Below the pieces are notes generated by a model. It ran no database searches, was not told the DNA's origin, and saw only the letters and a program-made list of their open reading frames with translations. Shown here in pieces: positions 11,401-23,817 of a stretch of DNA of 64,000 bases. The position numbers were made by a program, and so were the translations under genes. The DNA lies in NCBI GenBank assembly GCA_029204225.1, contig CM055098.1:54878282-54942281 (forward strand), written 5' to 3'. The DNA is from Diphasiastrum complanatum. Its lineage: Eukaryota > Streptophyta > Lycopodiopsida > Lycopodiales > Lycopodiaceae. Each line of letters begins with the position of its first letter. Within the stretch, counting starts at the first letter, position 1.

Positions 11401-11946
11401 TCATCAGCCACAAGACTGACTACTTTGTCGAATGTCATATTTGGTAGACTCGGTATGAGCATTCTCAGAAGCTAATAGGATGTCGAAAGAGATTTCATGA
11501 AGTACATCAGCTGTTGTGGTGCTGGGACCTGGTGCTCCTGTCCTGATGCAGCAAGTTGAGCGAAGATCGTTCTGATCTTTTCAACGTGTTGATCCAACTG
11601 GTCTCACCATATTGATTGCAATTGATTGTAAAGATGCATGACTGAAGCTGCAGTCCTCACTTCATACTTCTGCTTTAATCTTTCCCACGCTGCATGGCTG
11701 CTTTCGTAGTCTTCAATCTACATGAGTAGATCTTCATTTATGGACAAAACAATAATCGCCATTGCACGCTCATCCTTTCTAATCTATTCAGCTCTCCTCG
11801 GGTCTCCCTCTGGAGGCTGCACCTCTAAGAGATCGGTCACCGACCAGATCCCTTCGCCTTTCAAAAGTGTTTTGATTTTGAATTTCCAGTTTCTATAATT
11901 TGCGCCATCAAGATTGATTGCTACTCTGGTCTGGATTGTTGTAGCC
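8430..11946 (-). pseudogene. Ty1/copia element C1 polyprotein, broken
   Basis: Read on the minus strand from ATG near 11946: gag (LDGANYRNWKFKIKTLL), two CCHC knuckles (CDHCHKPGHTANKC and CMHCKKKGHSAYDC), protease DSGATSHIT, integrase core (FIDDYNR, DNGGEYKSTEF, NGVAERKNR), RT (YKWVYKKKLKLDG, KTAFLHGDLEEEIFMKQPEGY, catalytic FVDD), and RNase H (SYEAEYIAISK, then HIPLKYHHIR, MVADLLT). Several in-frame stops occur (for example LLM*IEDYE, GIEH*FTPAY). The gag-pre-integrase zinc-binding region is absent: protease is followed within about 30 residues by AKEVLELIHSDVCGP. The element ends at about 8430 without a 3' LTR. Confidence 0.9.
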
Positions 11947-12000
11947 ATATTGTGTTGTCTGGAAGAATAACTGCTGGGATATCAGTAGTGATAACATGTC

Positions 12001-12013
12001 AGCTCTGATACCA
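12001..12013 (-). other. C1 primer-binding site (tRNA-iMet)
   Basis: On the minus strand TGGTATCAGAGCT abuts the LTR end (GCGACA). It is an exact match to the usual copia primer-binding motif and fixes the 5' end and orientation of element C1. Confidence 0.9.
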
Positions 12014-12764
12014 TGTCGCGGAAGCGAGAGTGATTCGTTTTTTTCTCTTCTCACTTCTTATTTGCGAACGATTTTCTTGCTTTGAACTTTCTTTTGCGCG
12101 AAAGATTTCACATAATTCCAGACACGCGATACACATCACAAAACACATTCTATTCTAGTAATCAAGACACACAGCACAAGACAAGAAGATACACAAAATA
12201 AGAACAACTGTACTATCTATTTAGTTTTAGAGCAAGATCGTTAGTGTCTCGCTTATTGGCGGAATGACACTCTGCTCTTTTTCGCTGTGTTCTACTCGTT
12301 GGTAGACTTTCATGCACAACTCTAGTATTTTGCTTTTTTGCCCTACTCGCTACGTTTCTCTCTGTCTCTTACAGAGCTCTGTTTTATGATACTTCGTTAT
12401 GATCCAGTGAGGATCGTTTATACCTCCATTGTGTGGAGTCTTACAGGATAGCTAGACGTAGAATCACATGACTAGTTAACGCTAATCAATTAGTTAACTA
12501 GACTCCGTCGTTGCTATTCGTTTCAACTGGGCGTGAAGCCTGTTGAGCTGCCAGCTGGCAGCACGAAAGATTTTTCTTCGTTTGTCTTCGTTCCTTTCAT
12601 TTCTTTTCGTAGTTTTTGTTTATGCATCCCTTTGTGGTTTGCGGTACTGGAGGTGTGTTTACAATCCACGAATGATTCGCGAATCATTCGTGCTTCGAGT
12701 CAAGGGACGTTGACTGTTGCAAATTGTTCTCGTTCAACCTTCATTTCTTGTTCGTGTTGCGACA
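12014..12764 (-). mobile_element. C1 5' LTR
   Basis: About 751 bp. On the minus strand it begins TGTCGCAACACG and ends CGCGACA, giving a TGTCGC/GCGACA terminal inverted repeat, and it is followed by the PBS. It contains a 24-bp perfect palindrome (12668-12691). There is no matching 3' LTR near 8.4 kb, so the element is 3'-truncated. Confidence 0.8.
12668..12691. repeat. 24-bp perfect palindrome in C1 LTR
   Basis: The arm ACGAATGATTCG is followed directly by its reverse complement. A related motif (TCGCGAATGATTCGCGA) occurs in the unrelated-looking LTR at 40.5 kb. It may be a protein-binding site in LTR U3, which is inference. Confidence 0.8.
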
Positions 12765-13319
12765 AAGTTGAAGGAGTTCACCAATTCTGACGGGAGGTCC
12801 TGCCACATCCAATCCTAGGGGCTTCCTCTATTACCTCATGCTCTCGAGCCAATGAGAGTTTTCCAGGCTCTCAAAAGTAAGCCTGTAAGGAGGGGGTGCT
12901 AGCACTTTGGTGCAATGATTCACTAGCTTTCTACTCCAAAATGACATCTAAAGTGACATCTAGAGTCTATGTGATATTTGTCACTTGTCATGCATGAAAT
13001 TCTACCAACTTTTTACAAGTGTACTAGTTCTAACTAAAAATGTTCAAATCATCATGCATGTGTCCATTAAACTTTGTGCATGCCTTGCATGTCACTATGG
13101 ATCACTTACAATTAATGCATGTGAGTTGCCACGAGTTTCTACAAGCATAATCATGCTAATATGCAAGTTGCATTTACCAAACTAGATAATACATAACCAT
13201 GTAGCTCGAGTTTTATGTAGGCCAAACTTGTCATTTTTCATTAATGGGCTACATACTTGCATGGTACAACATTTGTAGCAAGCCAAGAAATCAATATGGA
13301 TTGTTTTTCAATTTTAACA
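12765..13319 (-). mobile_element. C2 copia 3' LTR, distal border unclear
   Basis: On the minus strand a polypurine tract (TTTTTAGGAGGAG, 13320-13333) is followed by TGTTAAAATTG at 13319, the LTR start of the copia copy whose RNase H ends near 13340. I could not place the LTR end; it must lie before the C1 LTR start at 12764 or be lost. It includes repeated CTAGATGTCACTTTAG-like stretches near 12945. Confidence 0.55.
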
Positions 13320-13336
13320 CTCCTCCTAAAAATGAT

Positions 13337-15140
13337 CTATATTGTTATGAACATGGATCTTGGTATAACTCCAAGGTTGGCTCTATGCTTGTTGAAGGAA
13401 CTTTTGCTCAAAGGTTTGGTGAGCATATCTGCAATGCAAGATGATATGTCGATGTGCTCCAATTTGATTTCACCTCCAATGAGCTTCTCTCTCACGAAGT
13501 GATGTGCAACTTCGATATGCTTGCTCCTTGCATGGAATATTGGGCTGTTGGCAAGGGCTTGAGCTGAAATGTTGTCACACATGATCATAGGTATATTTTC
13601 TTCCATAATTATATTTAGCTCCACTAGTAACCTCTTGATCCAAAGCACTTCCTTTGTTGTTGTAGTGAGTGCCTTGTACTCAGCTTCACATGATGAGAGT
13701 GATGCAGTATCTTGCTTTTTGGAAAGCCAAGATATCAAGTTTCCTCCAAGATATATGACATAAGCACTTGTAGATTTTCGATCTGCTCTATCACTTGCAA
13801 AATCCGAGTCAGAATAACCAATAATAGAAATATCTTCACTTTTATATATACATCCTTCGGCTCCTCATGAGAAATATAATAGGCACAATTAGTGGAGTTG
13901 ATTTCCACTTGCTTTCCTCTATCTTCATAGGTAAGCCTTCTAGGATCAGATCTTTCTCTTTGATATCTCCTTGGTGAAAAAATTTGAGGTGACTCCTCCT
14001 CAAATCTCGGCCCCATCTCTCCATGATGATCTCCAAGGGTGATGATTGGAGTATCTTTGTGAGAATCTTTGAACTCGGCCTTCTCAAGAATGTATTTTTG
14101 ATCTTCATGGAATATCACATCTCTACTCTCAATTGTAGTTGAGGTAGAAGGAACATAGATCCTGTAAGCTTTCTTGTTGGATGCATATCCAACCATGATC
14201 CCTTCAACAGAATTAGGATCATCTCTTTTTCCTTGTTTCCAAGGGCATATTAACAAATCGAGTACAACCAAAAACTCTAAGGTGATCTACCTTAGGTTTT
14301 TTCTTAAACAAGACTTCAAAAGGTGTTTTTCCAACAAGAGCATTGTGAGGTAATCTATTGCACAAATAGTTTGCACAATTTATAGCTTCACCCCAATATT
14401 CAATAGGCAAAGAAGCTGTTACTCGAATTGCTTTAGCACATTCACATAAAGATCTGTTTTTCCTCTCAGCTACTCCATTTTGGGATGGAGAATATGCACA
14501 AGAAAATTCTCTCTTTTATTCCTTCACCTTCACAATAATTATGAAACTTGTTGGAGATATATTCACCTCCTCCATCGCATCTTAAAGCTTTAACTTTGCA
14601 AGATAACTGTTTTTCTACATAAGCTTTGAAGATAAGGAAGTGATCAAAAACCATAGCCTTTGAAGAAAGTAGATACAACCAAGTGCATCTAGTAAAGTCA
14701 TCAATAAAGGTGACAAAACATGTTGCATCACCAATACTTTTAGAAGAGGAAAAATGTACATCTGAATGTATGAGTTCCAATGGATAAGTAGTCTTTATAA
14801 AAGACTTTTGATACGGCTTTCTGTGTGACTTTGCAATGGCACAAGCCTCACAAGGCTTGAAATCTTTAGAAAGATATTTCGGAAGACCAAAAGCCTTCTC
14901 CTTCTTAACCATAGAAGACATAGATGTAAAGCTAGTATGTCCCAACCTTCTATGCCATAGCTCCTTCTTAGATAACAAAGCAACTTCACAAAGGTTTGCA
15001 TTCTCATAAGAATTCAACTTAAAAATTCCATCACACCTAGTTCCATCAGCAAGGATCTCATCTTTTCTCTTGATAAAACAAGTATTGGAGTTGAACTTTA
15101 CATCACAACCATTATCAAGCAACTTTCTCACACTAGGCAT
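13337..15140 (-). pseudogene. Copia element C2: integrase joined to RNase H
   Basis: On the minus strand it starts at 15140 inside the gag-pre-integrase region (CFIKRKDEILADG, LWHRRLGHTSF, CEACAIAKSHR). Integrase follows (LELIHSDV, FIDDFTRCTWLY, RCDGGGEYISNKF, then PIEYWGEAINCANYLCNRLP, VGYASNKKAYRIY) with a frameshift near 14500. After the integrase C-terminus (YYISHEEPKD, about 13855) the sequence passes directly to RNase H (GYSDSDFASDRADRKST, SCEAEYKALT, HVADMLTKPLS-like end). No RT motif (YVDD, YGLKQ) lies between, so about 1 kb is deleted. The 5' part is cut at 15140 by gypsy leader sequence. Confidence 0.85.
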
Positions 15141-16780
15141 GAACCTTCAAGTGACTGGCAACAACTCCAAGGTACTGTCCCAGACCTGCATAGAAGCCTG
15201 CGAGGGTTAGTTCCCACCAGATTCTGAAAAAACAGAGAAAAACCCAAAAAAAATTCAAAAATCCTTTGTAAAAATCAAAAAAAAATTCAAAACTCAAAAC
15301 TAACCTTCGTAGAGCTCTCTGAAGTTCCATCTCACTGAGACAAGGACACAGAGAAGTCTGCAAGAGTTAGATCCCAAAAAAAGTGCCCCTGTGAAGGTTC
15401 CCAAGAGCAAAAAATGGCCTAGAACCTTCTCAAACAACACATTTTTGAGTTTCCTTGGGAAGTAACCTTCGTAGAGCTCTCTGAAGTTCCATCTCACTAA
15501 GACAAGGACACAGAGAAGTCTGTGAGAGTTAGATCCCAAAAAAAGTGCCCCTGTGAAGGTTCCCAAGAGCAAAAAGTGGCCTAGAACCTTCTCAGACAGC
15601 AAATTTTTGAGTTTCCCTGAGAAGTGACTCTCGCAGCTTGGTAAGCAAGTGGATCTGACTTAGATACAAGCACGTACCAGCCTGCAAATATAAGTTCCCA
15701 GAAAATCTCAAAATTTGGCCAAAAGACCCCATAAAAAATACAGTTTATTCAAGATTTTTTGAGTTTCCTAGGGAGATAATTCTTGCAACTAGGTGAGCAG
15801 CTGAATATAAATGAGATACAAGTGCATATCATTCTGCGAGGGTTTGTTCCCAGAAAATCTTAAAATTTTGCAAAAAAAAACCCCAAAAAAATGCACTTTT
15901 TACAAGATTTTTTGAGTTTCCTTGGGAAGTAACTCTTTCAGCTTGGTGAGCAGGTGAATCTGACTGAGATACAAGTGCATACTAGTCTGCGAGGGTTTCC
16001 TCCCAGAAAATCTTAAAATTTTGCAAAAGAACCGCAAAAAAATGCACTTTTAACAAGATTTTTTGAGTTTCCTTGGGAAGTAACTCTTGCAGCTTAGTGA
16101 GCAGGTGAATATAAATGAGATACAAGTTCATACCAGTCTGCAAGGGTTTGTTCCCAGAAAATCTTAAAAAATTTGCAAAACCATCACAAAAAAATGTACT
16201 TTTTTCAAGATTTTTGAGTTTCCTTGGGAAGTAACTCTTACAGCTTGGTGAGCAGCTGAATCTGACTGAGATACAAGTGCATACCAGTCTGAAAGGGTTT
16301 GTTCCTAGAAAATCTTAAGATTTTGCATAAAAACCACAAAAAAATGCACTTTTTTCAAGATTTTTTGAGTTTACCTGGGAACTAACTCTCTCAGCATGGT
16401 GAGCAACTTAATTTCACTGAGATACAATATCCATCAAGATCCAACATCCCTGGACTGAACCAAGTGAATGAACCTCAGATCAAGTTGATCAGTACCAAGA
16501 AAAATCAGTTTCCACCACCATCCATACCAACCATTCATCACTCTTCTGTCCACACTCTTCTGTCCATCTCCATATTCTCTTGACAGTGTAACTTTCATTG
16601 CGGTTATCTGTTAAATCCATTTCTGTTTCTGTTCACATCCATACGGATCCCTCTTTTCTTGATTCCTTTCTCCTCTTCTTTTTCTTCTTCCACTTCAAAA
16701 AAAAAAAAAAAAGTTGGAACACCAGAGTCATTTTGCAAATCTTGAAGCAATTCACCAACCAGCTACTTTGCGACATTCTA
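15133..16780 (+). repeat. Gypsy element B leader with ~152-bp tandem repeats
   Basis: Non-coding leader of a second copy of the element A family. A unit marked by 'gagtttcc(t)tgggaagtaactct', 'gagatacaagtgcatacc' and 'cccagaaaatct' recurs with its 'gagttt' at 15446, 15609, 15761, 15914, 16065, 16216 and 16367, spacing 151-163 bp, seven copies. Before it (15150-15600) are the 'ctgaagttccatctcac' repeats shared with element A. No gene is seen. Confidence 0.8.
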
Positions 16781-16790
16781 GTGATGAACT

Positions 16791-18625
16791 ATGGAGACTG
16801 CCCTTGTAGGATTATCGAAATTTAAAAAGTTCCCTACTGAAACAATCCAAGACTACACCTATCGGATCTATCATCTAGTGAAGGATTGTAATCCACCGAT
16901 TCCTGAACAGATCGTCATGGCAAAATATTATGTTGGACTGCCCAAAAGGACCAGATCTGGTATGGCAGAATTAGCATCCTATGTGTCACCTATACAACTC
17001 TGTAAGGATGCTGCCAAGATGGAAATCTCACTCAGGAAGAAGGATTTTCCCTATCTAGATGGGGAATCAGAGGAACAAAGGTCAACAACGAGCAATTATC
17101 CAACAAGAATGGAACCCCATGCAAGGCAGCAAAGTGCAGCAAGGTCAAGCAGAACAAGTGCAGCGGAAGACCCAGAACCTTGCACTTTAAGCTGTCAGCA
17201 AGCTTATGCTCGCTCTATTAAGTTTTTTGAAAAGGATGAATGTACCTTCTGCTTTGGAAATCATCCAAGTACCAGGTGTCCAATCAAGAATCCGCGCTTG
17301 TTAAAAGGACAAAATATAGAGCAACAGGCTTGTCGACAGCAAGATCCAGCGATTCAATAGTCAGAAGCAAAATCAAGCCAACAAGGAGCTCACCAGAAGA
17401 GTGGATATCAGATTGATACATCTAAATCACGAGTTTTTTCAACAACTAGTGGCAAGGTAGAAGTTTTGGTTATATCTTCTTGCATGTCACCAAATTCAAT
17501 GGAGGACCATAACAGCCTACCAATCTATTTTGTGGAAGATCCTAAGGGGAATCTGTTACCGATGGATGCCTATCACTTAGAGGTGATGGCATACTGCACT
17601 CAGTTAGGTGCTATGGATGTGGAGGAAAACACCGACGTGCTGAATGTCCACACCGAGGGGATCCGTCAACATTTGATCCCTCGTGTTCACAATGCGGAGT
17701 TAATCATCCATGCCGAGATTGCCCGATGAGAAATTCACAAATAGCTAGGAGGCATTTGGCCTATGTAGACCGACATGCACCTGTGGTAACCCTTCCACCT
17801 CGAACGTACTACAAAAGAAAAATCTTAGTGCCACCGGGTTATGAAGCGAGTGACGAAGAAGAAAATCTAACAAAAGTTCCAAGGTACGCAAAGATAGCCT
17901 CGGGCAAACAAGTAGAACCATCACAGAAGACAAAGATGGCAGGATTCATCAAGCCAACGACCGTCGAGGAAATCAAGACACGAGCAACCAAGGAACTCTA
18001 GCAGATTTTGTTAGGGCTTTTTTCGCAATCAATGCGAAGAATTCTTAGTGATGAATTACAAAGGGGACTAGCGTCAACAAGGCAACTTGAAGGCAATTCG
18101 GCACAAGATCCAAGAAAAAGTGCCATCACGCAGCCTTCAACGGGAAAGTGCAATGACCAAGAGAAGACTAAAGTTGATGATTGCCCCTCATCAAGTAAGA
18201 TTCAACCAAAGTCTAATTGTTCCACAATTCAACAGACCCCCAAATCAATGCCAAACCGGGGTATATCCATTCTTCAAAGGCCAAATCCAGGGAATCCAAG
18301 CCCAAAATGGCCAATTGTACAGCAAGAACCAGAACCTACAATGATAAAGCCTTGTTCTAAATCTATGATATTGACTGCTAAGGAAAGTCGTCAGGCTGAT
18401 GCATACTTCGAATACCTGGACAGACAAGAGCAACAAGCAAACACGTCATATCCACATTATGATTTGGGGGAGTCTATGACATTGGGACCAGTTGCGCTGA
18501 TCTATGAAGATCCATTATATCAGCAAGATTTATCTTGGGATCCTCCGATGGAATGCCTCGACTACCCAATTGTCAATGAACAAGGTTATCTGATATGGCC
18601 ACCAGACCCTTATGTGTATTATTGA
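16791..18625 (+). pseudogene. Gypsy element B gag only
   Basis: The capsid C-terminal part opens at 16791 (FKKFPTETIQDYTYRIYHL, GLPKRTRSGMAELASY), then a Cys/His cluster (CTFCFGNHPSTRC near 17245), a stop at 17358, and a second cluster read in another frame near 17680 (CSQCGVNHPCRDC). Polar, Pro/Gln-rich reading continues from 17726 to 18001 and 18008 to 18625 (DQEYLIWPPDPYVYY-like end, TGA). No protease, RT or integrase follows before the LTR at 18822. This could be a gag-only (TR-GAG-like) non-autonomous element or an internal deletion. Confidence 0.7.
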
Positions 18626-18821
18626 AAATCTGGCAAGTCTAGGTTCTTGCTGATCAACAATCAATAAAGCCTCAAGTTTTATGTAAGCGAATCTATCCAC
18701 GCTTTTCCTGAAGCACCCATGTCCCAGCAATAAATGAACCGACAACAGCGCCCCTTCACGACAGTTGCAACCTAGTGCCGAGGGACCGGCACTACTTTGG
18801 GTCGTGGACCCTGTTGTGGGT

Positions 18822-19579
<758 letters not shown>

Positions 19580-20714
19580 TCAACAACACAACAAGTTTCA
19601 TACACCTCCTCAATATAAAATGGGGTACCAATTATCTTATGCATACCTATGTTTAAAGTATTCCTCTCTTTCTTCAAGTGATATGACCTTGGAATAGGGA
19701 CTTTTCTAATTCGAACTTGCTTAAAAGCTTCTCTAATAAGTTGAAATATTGTTGCATATGATTCTCTACTAATACCTGCAAAATCACAGGCACCCTGAAC
19801 TATAGTCTTATCTAAAAAAATTTGAATGTCACCATCAAAGACTCTACAATTTTGCACTTTACATTGGAACTCCTATTGTTCATCATGATACACTTAGTGG
19901 ATTTGCCTGTCAATATTGAGCCCAGCGACATTCCAAGTGAAGCATTGTCCTTAATATTCTGAGGAGCTACTAATGTAGATCTGCAAAAACCAGATAGTTA
20001 GCAGGATATCATCGTAGTTGAAATAAATCCAAATGTCATTGATCAAGTTACAAAAATCAAAATATGCCCTCCTCTTGAAAGAGTTTGAATATCCTTGCAA
20101 CTTTGTCGCTTTCGCTAGTTACTCCTAGCCTTCTTCTTAGCCATTTCCACATCCTTTAGTAATTGTAAGTTTTCAAATCGAATAGATTGTAAGATTGATT
20201 GCATTTTGCTCTAGTTCTGATTTGATATCGAATGTTATCTTCTGTAATGATTCATTGTTTCTTTTAAGTTCTTCATTTTCCTCTAAAGTCTTTTGGACCA
20301 GACAATCTCTTTTATGACAATAAGAGGATAGGCATATCGTCTCACATTCTAAAAAGAGATTTTTTTTCATAGAAAACTAATTTCCATAGTTATACAATCT
20401 CTCACACTATTCTAGTAATCTAGTATGCCCATTGCATATCCATGTAATAGATGAGTTATTGAAGAGAATGTGGGATGAGTCAAAGTGCTTGGATCTTGAG
20501 GATACAATGTTCCATCTGTCCACAAATCCAAGTTCTTCTTTCCTTCTTCCCTATAATGGGAACGATCCTTAGTAGATATTGGAATCCCTTTGCCTCCTCT
20601 TCTTTGTAAAGGTGCCGAATCAATAGGAATATCCAAATGTAGATGATACAATGTCGTCATCAGAGTAATCACATGCATCAAAGTACTTAGAAAAGATTTT
20701 TCAAAACAAATCAA
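19580..20714 (-). pseudogene. Unidentified minus-strand coding fragments
   Basis: I do not recognise these. The minus strand reads GACDFAGISRESYATIFQLI, then IPRSYHLKKERNTLNIG and HKIIGTPFYIEEVY up to the LTR border at 19580. Further upstream are a coiled-coil-like stretch (LEENEELKRNNESLQKITFD, 20190-20370) and a polar stretch (SAPLQRRGGKGIPISTKDRS, 20412-20714). The pieces are separated by stops and may not belong together. They may come from a TE into which element B inserted. Confidence 0.3.
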
Positions 20715-20759
20715 AGTACTTATCTTTTATTATATTATATACTCAGTACCATCAATCCA

Positions 20760-21020
20760 TTGATTTTGCTTGTCTGTTCGATTCAAATTTGGAGATGGCG
20801 CTCATATTTTCATTCCAATGTGAAGATTGCGCTCATGTCAACCAGTGGAGGGAATGCATATTCGAATTTAGACAAGCTAAATTCTTTTGCAACATCAATT
20901 CTTACATTTTGATTTTTCTTGATTCAAATTTGGGGGTGTCGCTCATATTTTAGATCCAATGAGAAGATTGCCCTCACCATAACCAATGGAGGAAATGTGT
21001 ATTCGAATTTAGACAAGTTA
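20760..21020. repeat. Diverged tandem duplication, ~120-145 bp
   Basis: 20760-20880 and 20909-21020 share 'ttcaaatttgg', 'gctcatatttt', 'agattgc(g/c)ctca', 'ggag(g)gaaatg' and 'tattcgaatttagacaag(c/t)ta' in order. Confidence 0.75.
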
Positions 21021-23817
21021 GAATGTGAACAGTTTAGAGTTCTTAACTATGACTGTAGACACCATGCTTAGAGCATTGGGAGTTGGGGAGGCCTTGGGAG
21101 TGGTGGGGGCAAGCAAATAAACAATATTGTTTTTTTATCTTGATTTTCTTCATTATCCTACATGGCATTCCTTATAGGGTCTTTTTGATATGGGAAACTC
21201 CTCTAATGATGAAGATACTTTAGCATCATGAGTAGTGTTTTATCTATGACATTGATCTTGTCAATGTGTAAGTTTGTGATCTTGAAGGATTTATATAATG
21301 TGTGAGAAAGTAAGTCATGACGATGCTAATATCAAGAGTAAGTTGACATGTGAGAAACTTGTCTTGAAGTTTCTATGGCAATTTATGTCAAGGTTCAAAT
21401 CTCAAAGTTGTTTTACTAGTAGAATGCATTCTATTTTATTGCATTGTATCTAAAAGCGAGGTAAAAGAAGTGCAAAAGCACAACAATTCAAAAGAGCACT
21501 AGTAAGCCAAATTAAAAATGTTGGACTGTGTGGAAGAATGATGTTCGTTCATGATGACTTTTTCATATGATGTTCAAGGTACCTCAACAGAGTGCGATTA
21601 ATATCTCGTGATTTAGCATATGATTGAGAAACTTTTTGCAAGGCAGTGATGTTGTGAACATTATACTCACTACAAACATAAAAAGGTTGTAAGCCTACAT
21701 AATTTGAAAGCTAACACAGTTAAAAAAAATGGAAAAAAAAAAAATTCAAACTTCAAATTATTTTTTGTACAAACTATCAAATATTTTTGTGTCAACTTTC
21801 ATTCATCATTTATCCCTTATCCAAGGCATGTTTTAGTTTTCAACTTTCATCTTTCTCATCTATTCATGAAAGAAAAAAGGCACATTATAAGCTTTGAGAA
21901 TTAAATTGTCACTTCTCATTGGGTTTAGGCAATTGCATACTAGCGTTAACCATTGACAACTACATATATTAACATGCAACGTGAACCTCATACGAGGTGT
22001 GAATGTAGAAAGGTATGTGTCTTTTCTTAAGTTCTTGAGCTCTTGGTTCATTGTGAAAGACAGTTATGAGATTAAGCTCAATCAAATTATAGTTACAACA
22101 TGAGAGCATTAGCACACGTTAGCCCATTCATCAAAGTAATAGCATTCAGATCATGGCCTTCCAATTCTCTTTCTCATGTTTGTTTTTGTTCTCATTTATT
22201 GTCGTTAAAAAAAATATAAGAAAAATGAAAAAAAAAAAAACGACACCTAAAACAAATTATTGCCACTGAAAAAAGATATGAAAAAGACAAAAGGTACGTA
22301 CAATATCATTTAATATGGATCTCATGTACTAGGTTAATATACATAATTAAGCTCAACAACATTTGAGCATTAATGCAATTTAACCTAGTTCAAATCACAA
22401 AATGTCGATTGACTTCTTTTGCTCCTTTCTCGCATACAACTTTGATCTTTTTGAAAGCTATATTAAGCCAATTGTAAGACTTGTACTTTCTACATGCTAA
22501 TATGCTCATTGTTTCATCATTCATGTCCATTATTCATGTTATTTTTACTAGCAATTCGTGAATACAAAGTTCTTTTTCTTTCTCAAAAAAAAATGTGTAT
22601 GCGGGGTGTGAACTTGGTTGGTCAATCCCACACAAAGAACCCTCTACCCACACCACACAAAGGCAGATAAATTCAAAGCTTTTAGGAGATACAAATTAAA
22701 AGGAATTCAATGTCAATTGCCACATGCTACAGCTACAGGTGATCAGTTGTCATAGTTGATAGAGTTAGATGCCTATTTTGCATTACTATGTTTCATCTTC
22801 AAATCTTAAATTTTTTTATGTTGCTATCCTTCTATAAGGTCAGCTTTGTAATTTGCTTATATGTACATACCAAGAACTGGAGCCACAACATCCAAACTCA
22901 ACTGGCCAAACATCAAAAACCACTATGTATGCCTTTTACGAATACTACTATGCCAAACTTCCAGCATATTGTTTGTTGTTTTTTAAACAGATTGATTTTT
23001 GCAAGCTTAAAGCTTGGTAGACTGCATATGCCACAAATTTTATTTGAATGGTGCTGCAAACTGATGTCCTCTATTGTAATTCTTTGTGAGATCATCTTAA
23101 TAAGGTCTTCTTAGTATAAAGGGGATCTCTTTAGAGCCAGTTGCAGCTCTTCTTACTGTCAAACGAGCTTTACAACCAGATTCACGGATTTCAGCATGCT
23201 ACATGTGCCACTATGCTCTGAATTCAAGGCATCACAGCCAGGTGCCTTTCTTGAATCTTAGAGAATAACAATCAGAAAAAACAATTTGTAGGCCTAACAA
23301 AATGTTTTCAGAATTTCCACCTTCAGATATTTTAATCATCACAAAGTCTACCTTATCAAAAACAGCAGTGTGATCACTAGCAACAAACATTCTGGAAAAA
23401 TACCTGCTTGCTCATGGTGGAGTCCATCAGTTTTCTAAACTAACACTGCTTAGCAAAGTGTAATGCAGTTCATCCGCTAAGTATGCTTTTGCAGTCAAAA
23501 TCATTCAAGGATTGAGCCAAGAAGCTTGGTTACATTTTAGATGTGATAAATCACAAGTCTGACTTAGTTTTACATCTTTGTGGAGGTTTACTTGGTGTAA
23601 GAGATGAAAAGCATATTTTTGCATTGATGACTACACCATTCTTACTGGTATCAGAACATCAAAGTGCTTATTGATGGAAGCTGCCAGGTGAACACCCTGT
23701 GCAATTTGGCAAATTTCAAAAAGTAGACTGAATACTTCTTTTTGACAAAGGCAGATTTGTGAGATGTGAGAAATGCATCATCAAGACCAAACAAACTTTT
23801 AGCCTAACTCAGACTAA
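21021..23817. other. AT-rich intergenic DNA
   Basis: No gene, RNA or element is supported. There are A-runs near 21722 and 22205. 23100-23817 lies just past the ArfGAP stop codon and probably holds its 3' UTR; no single polyadenylation signal stands out. Confidence 0.4.

Noticed and set aside
20173..20714. Possible integrated pararetrovirus
   Set aside because: Only a coiled coil and a polar stretch are visible; no movement, coat, protease or RT motifs.
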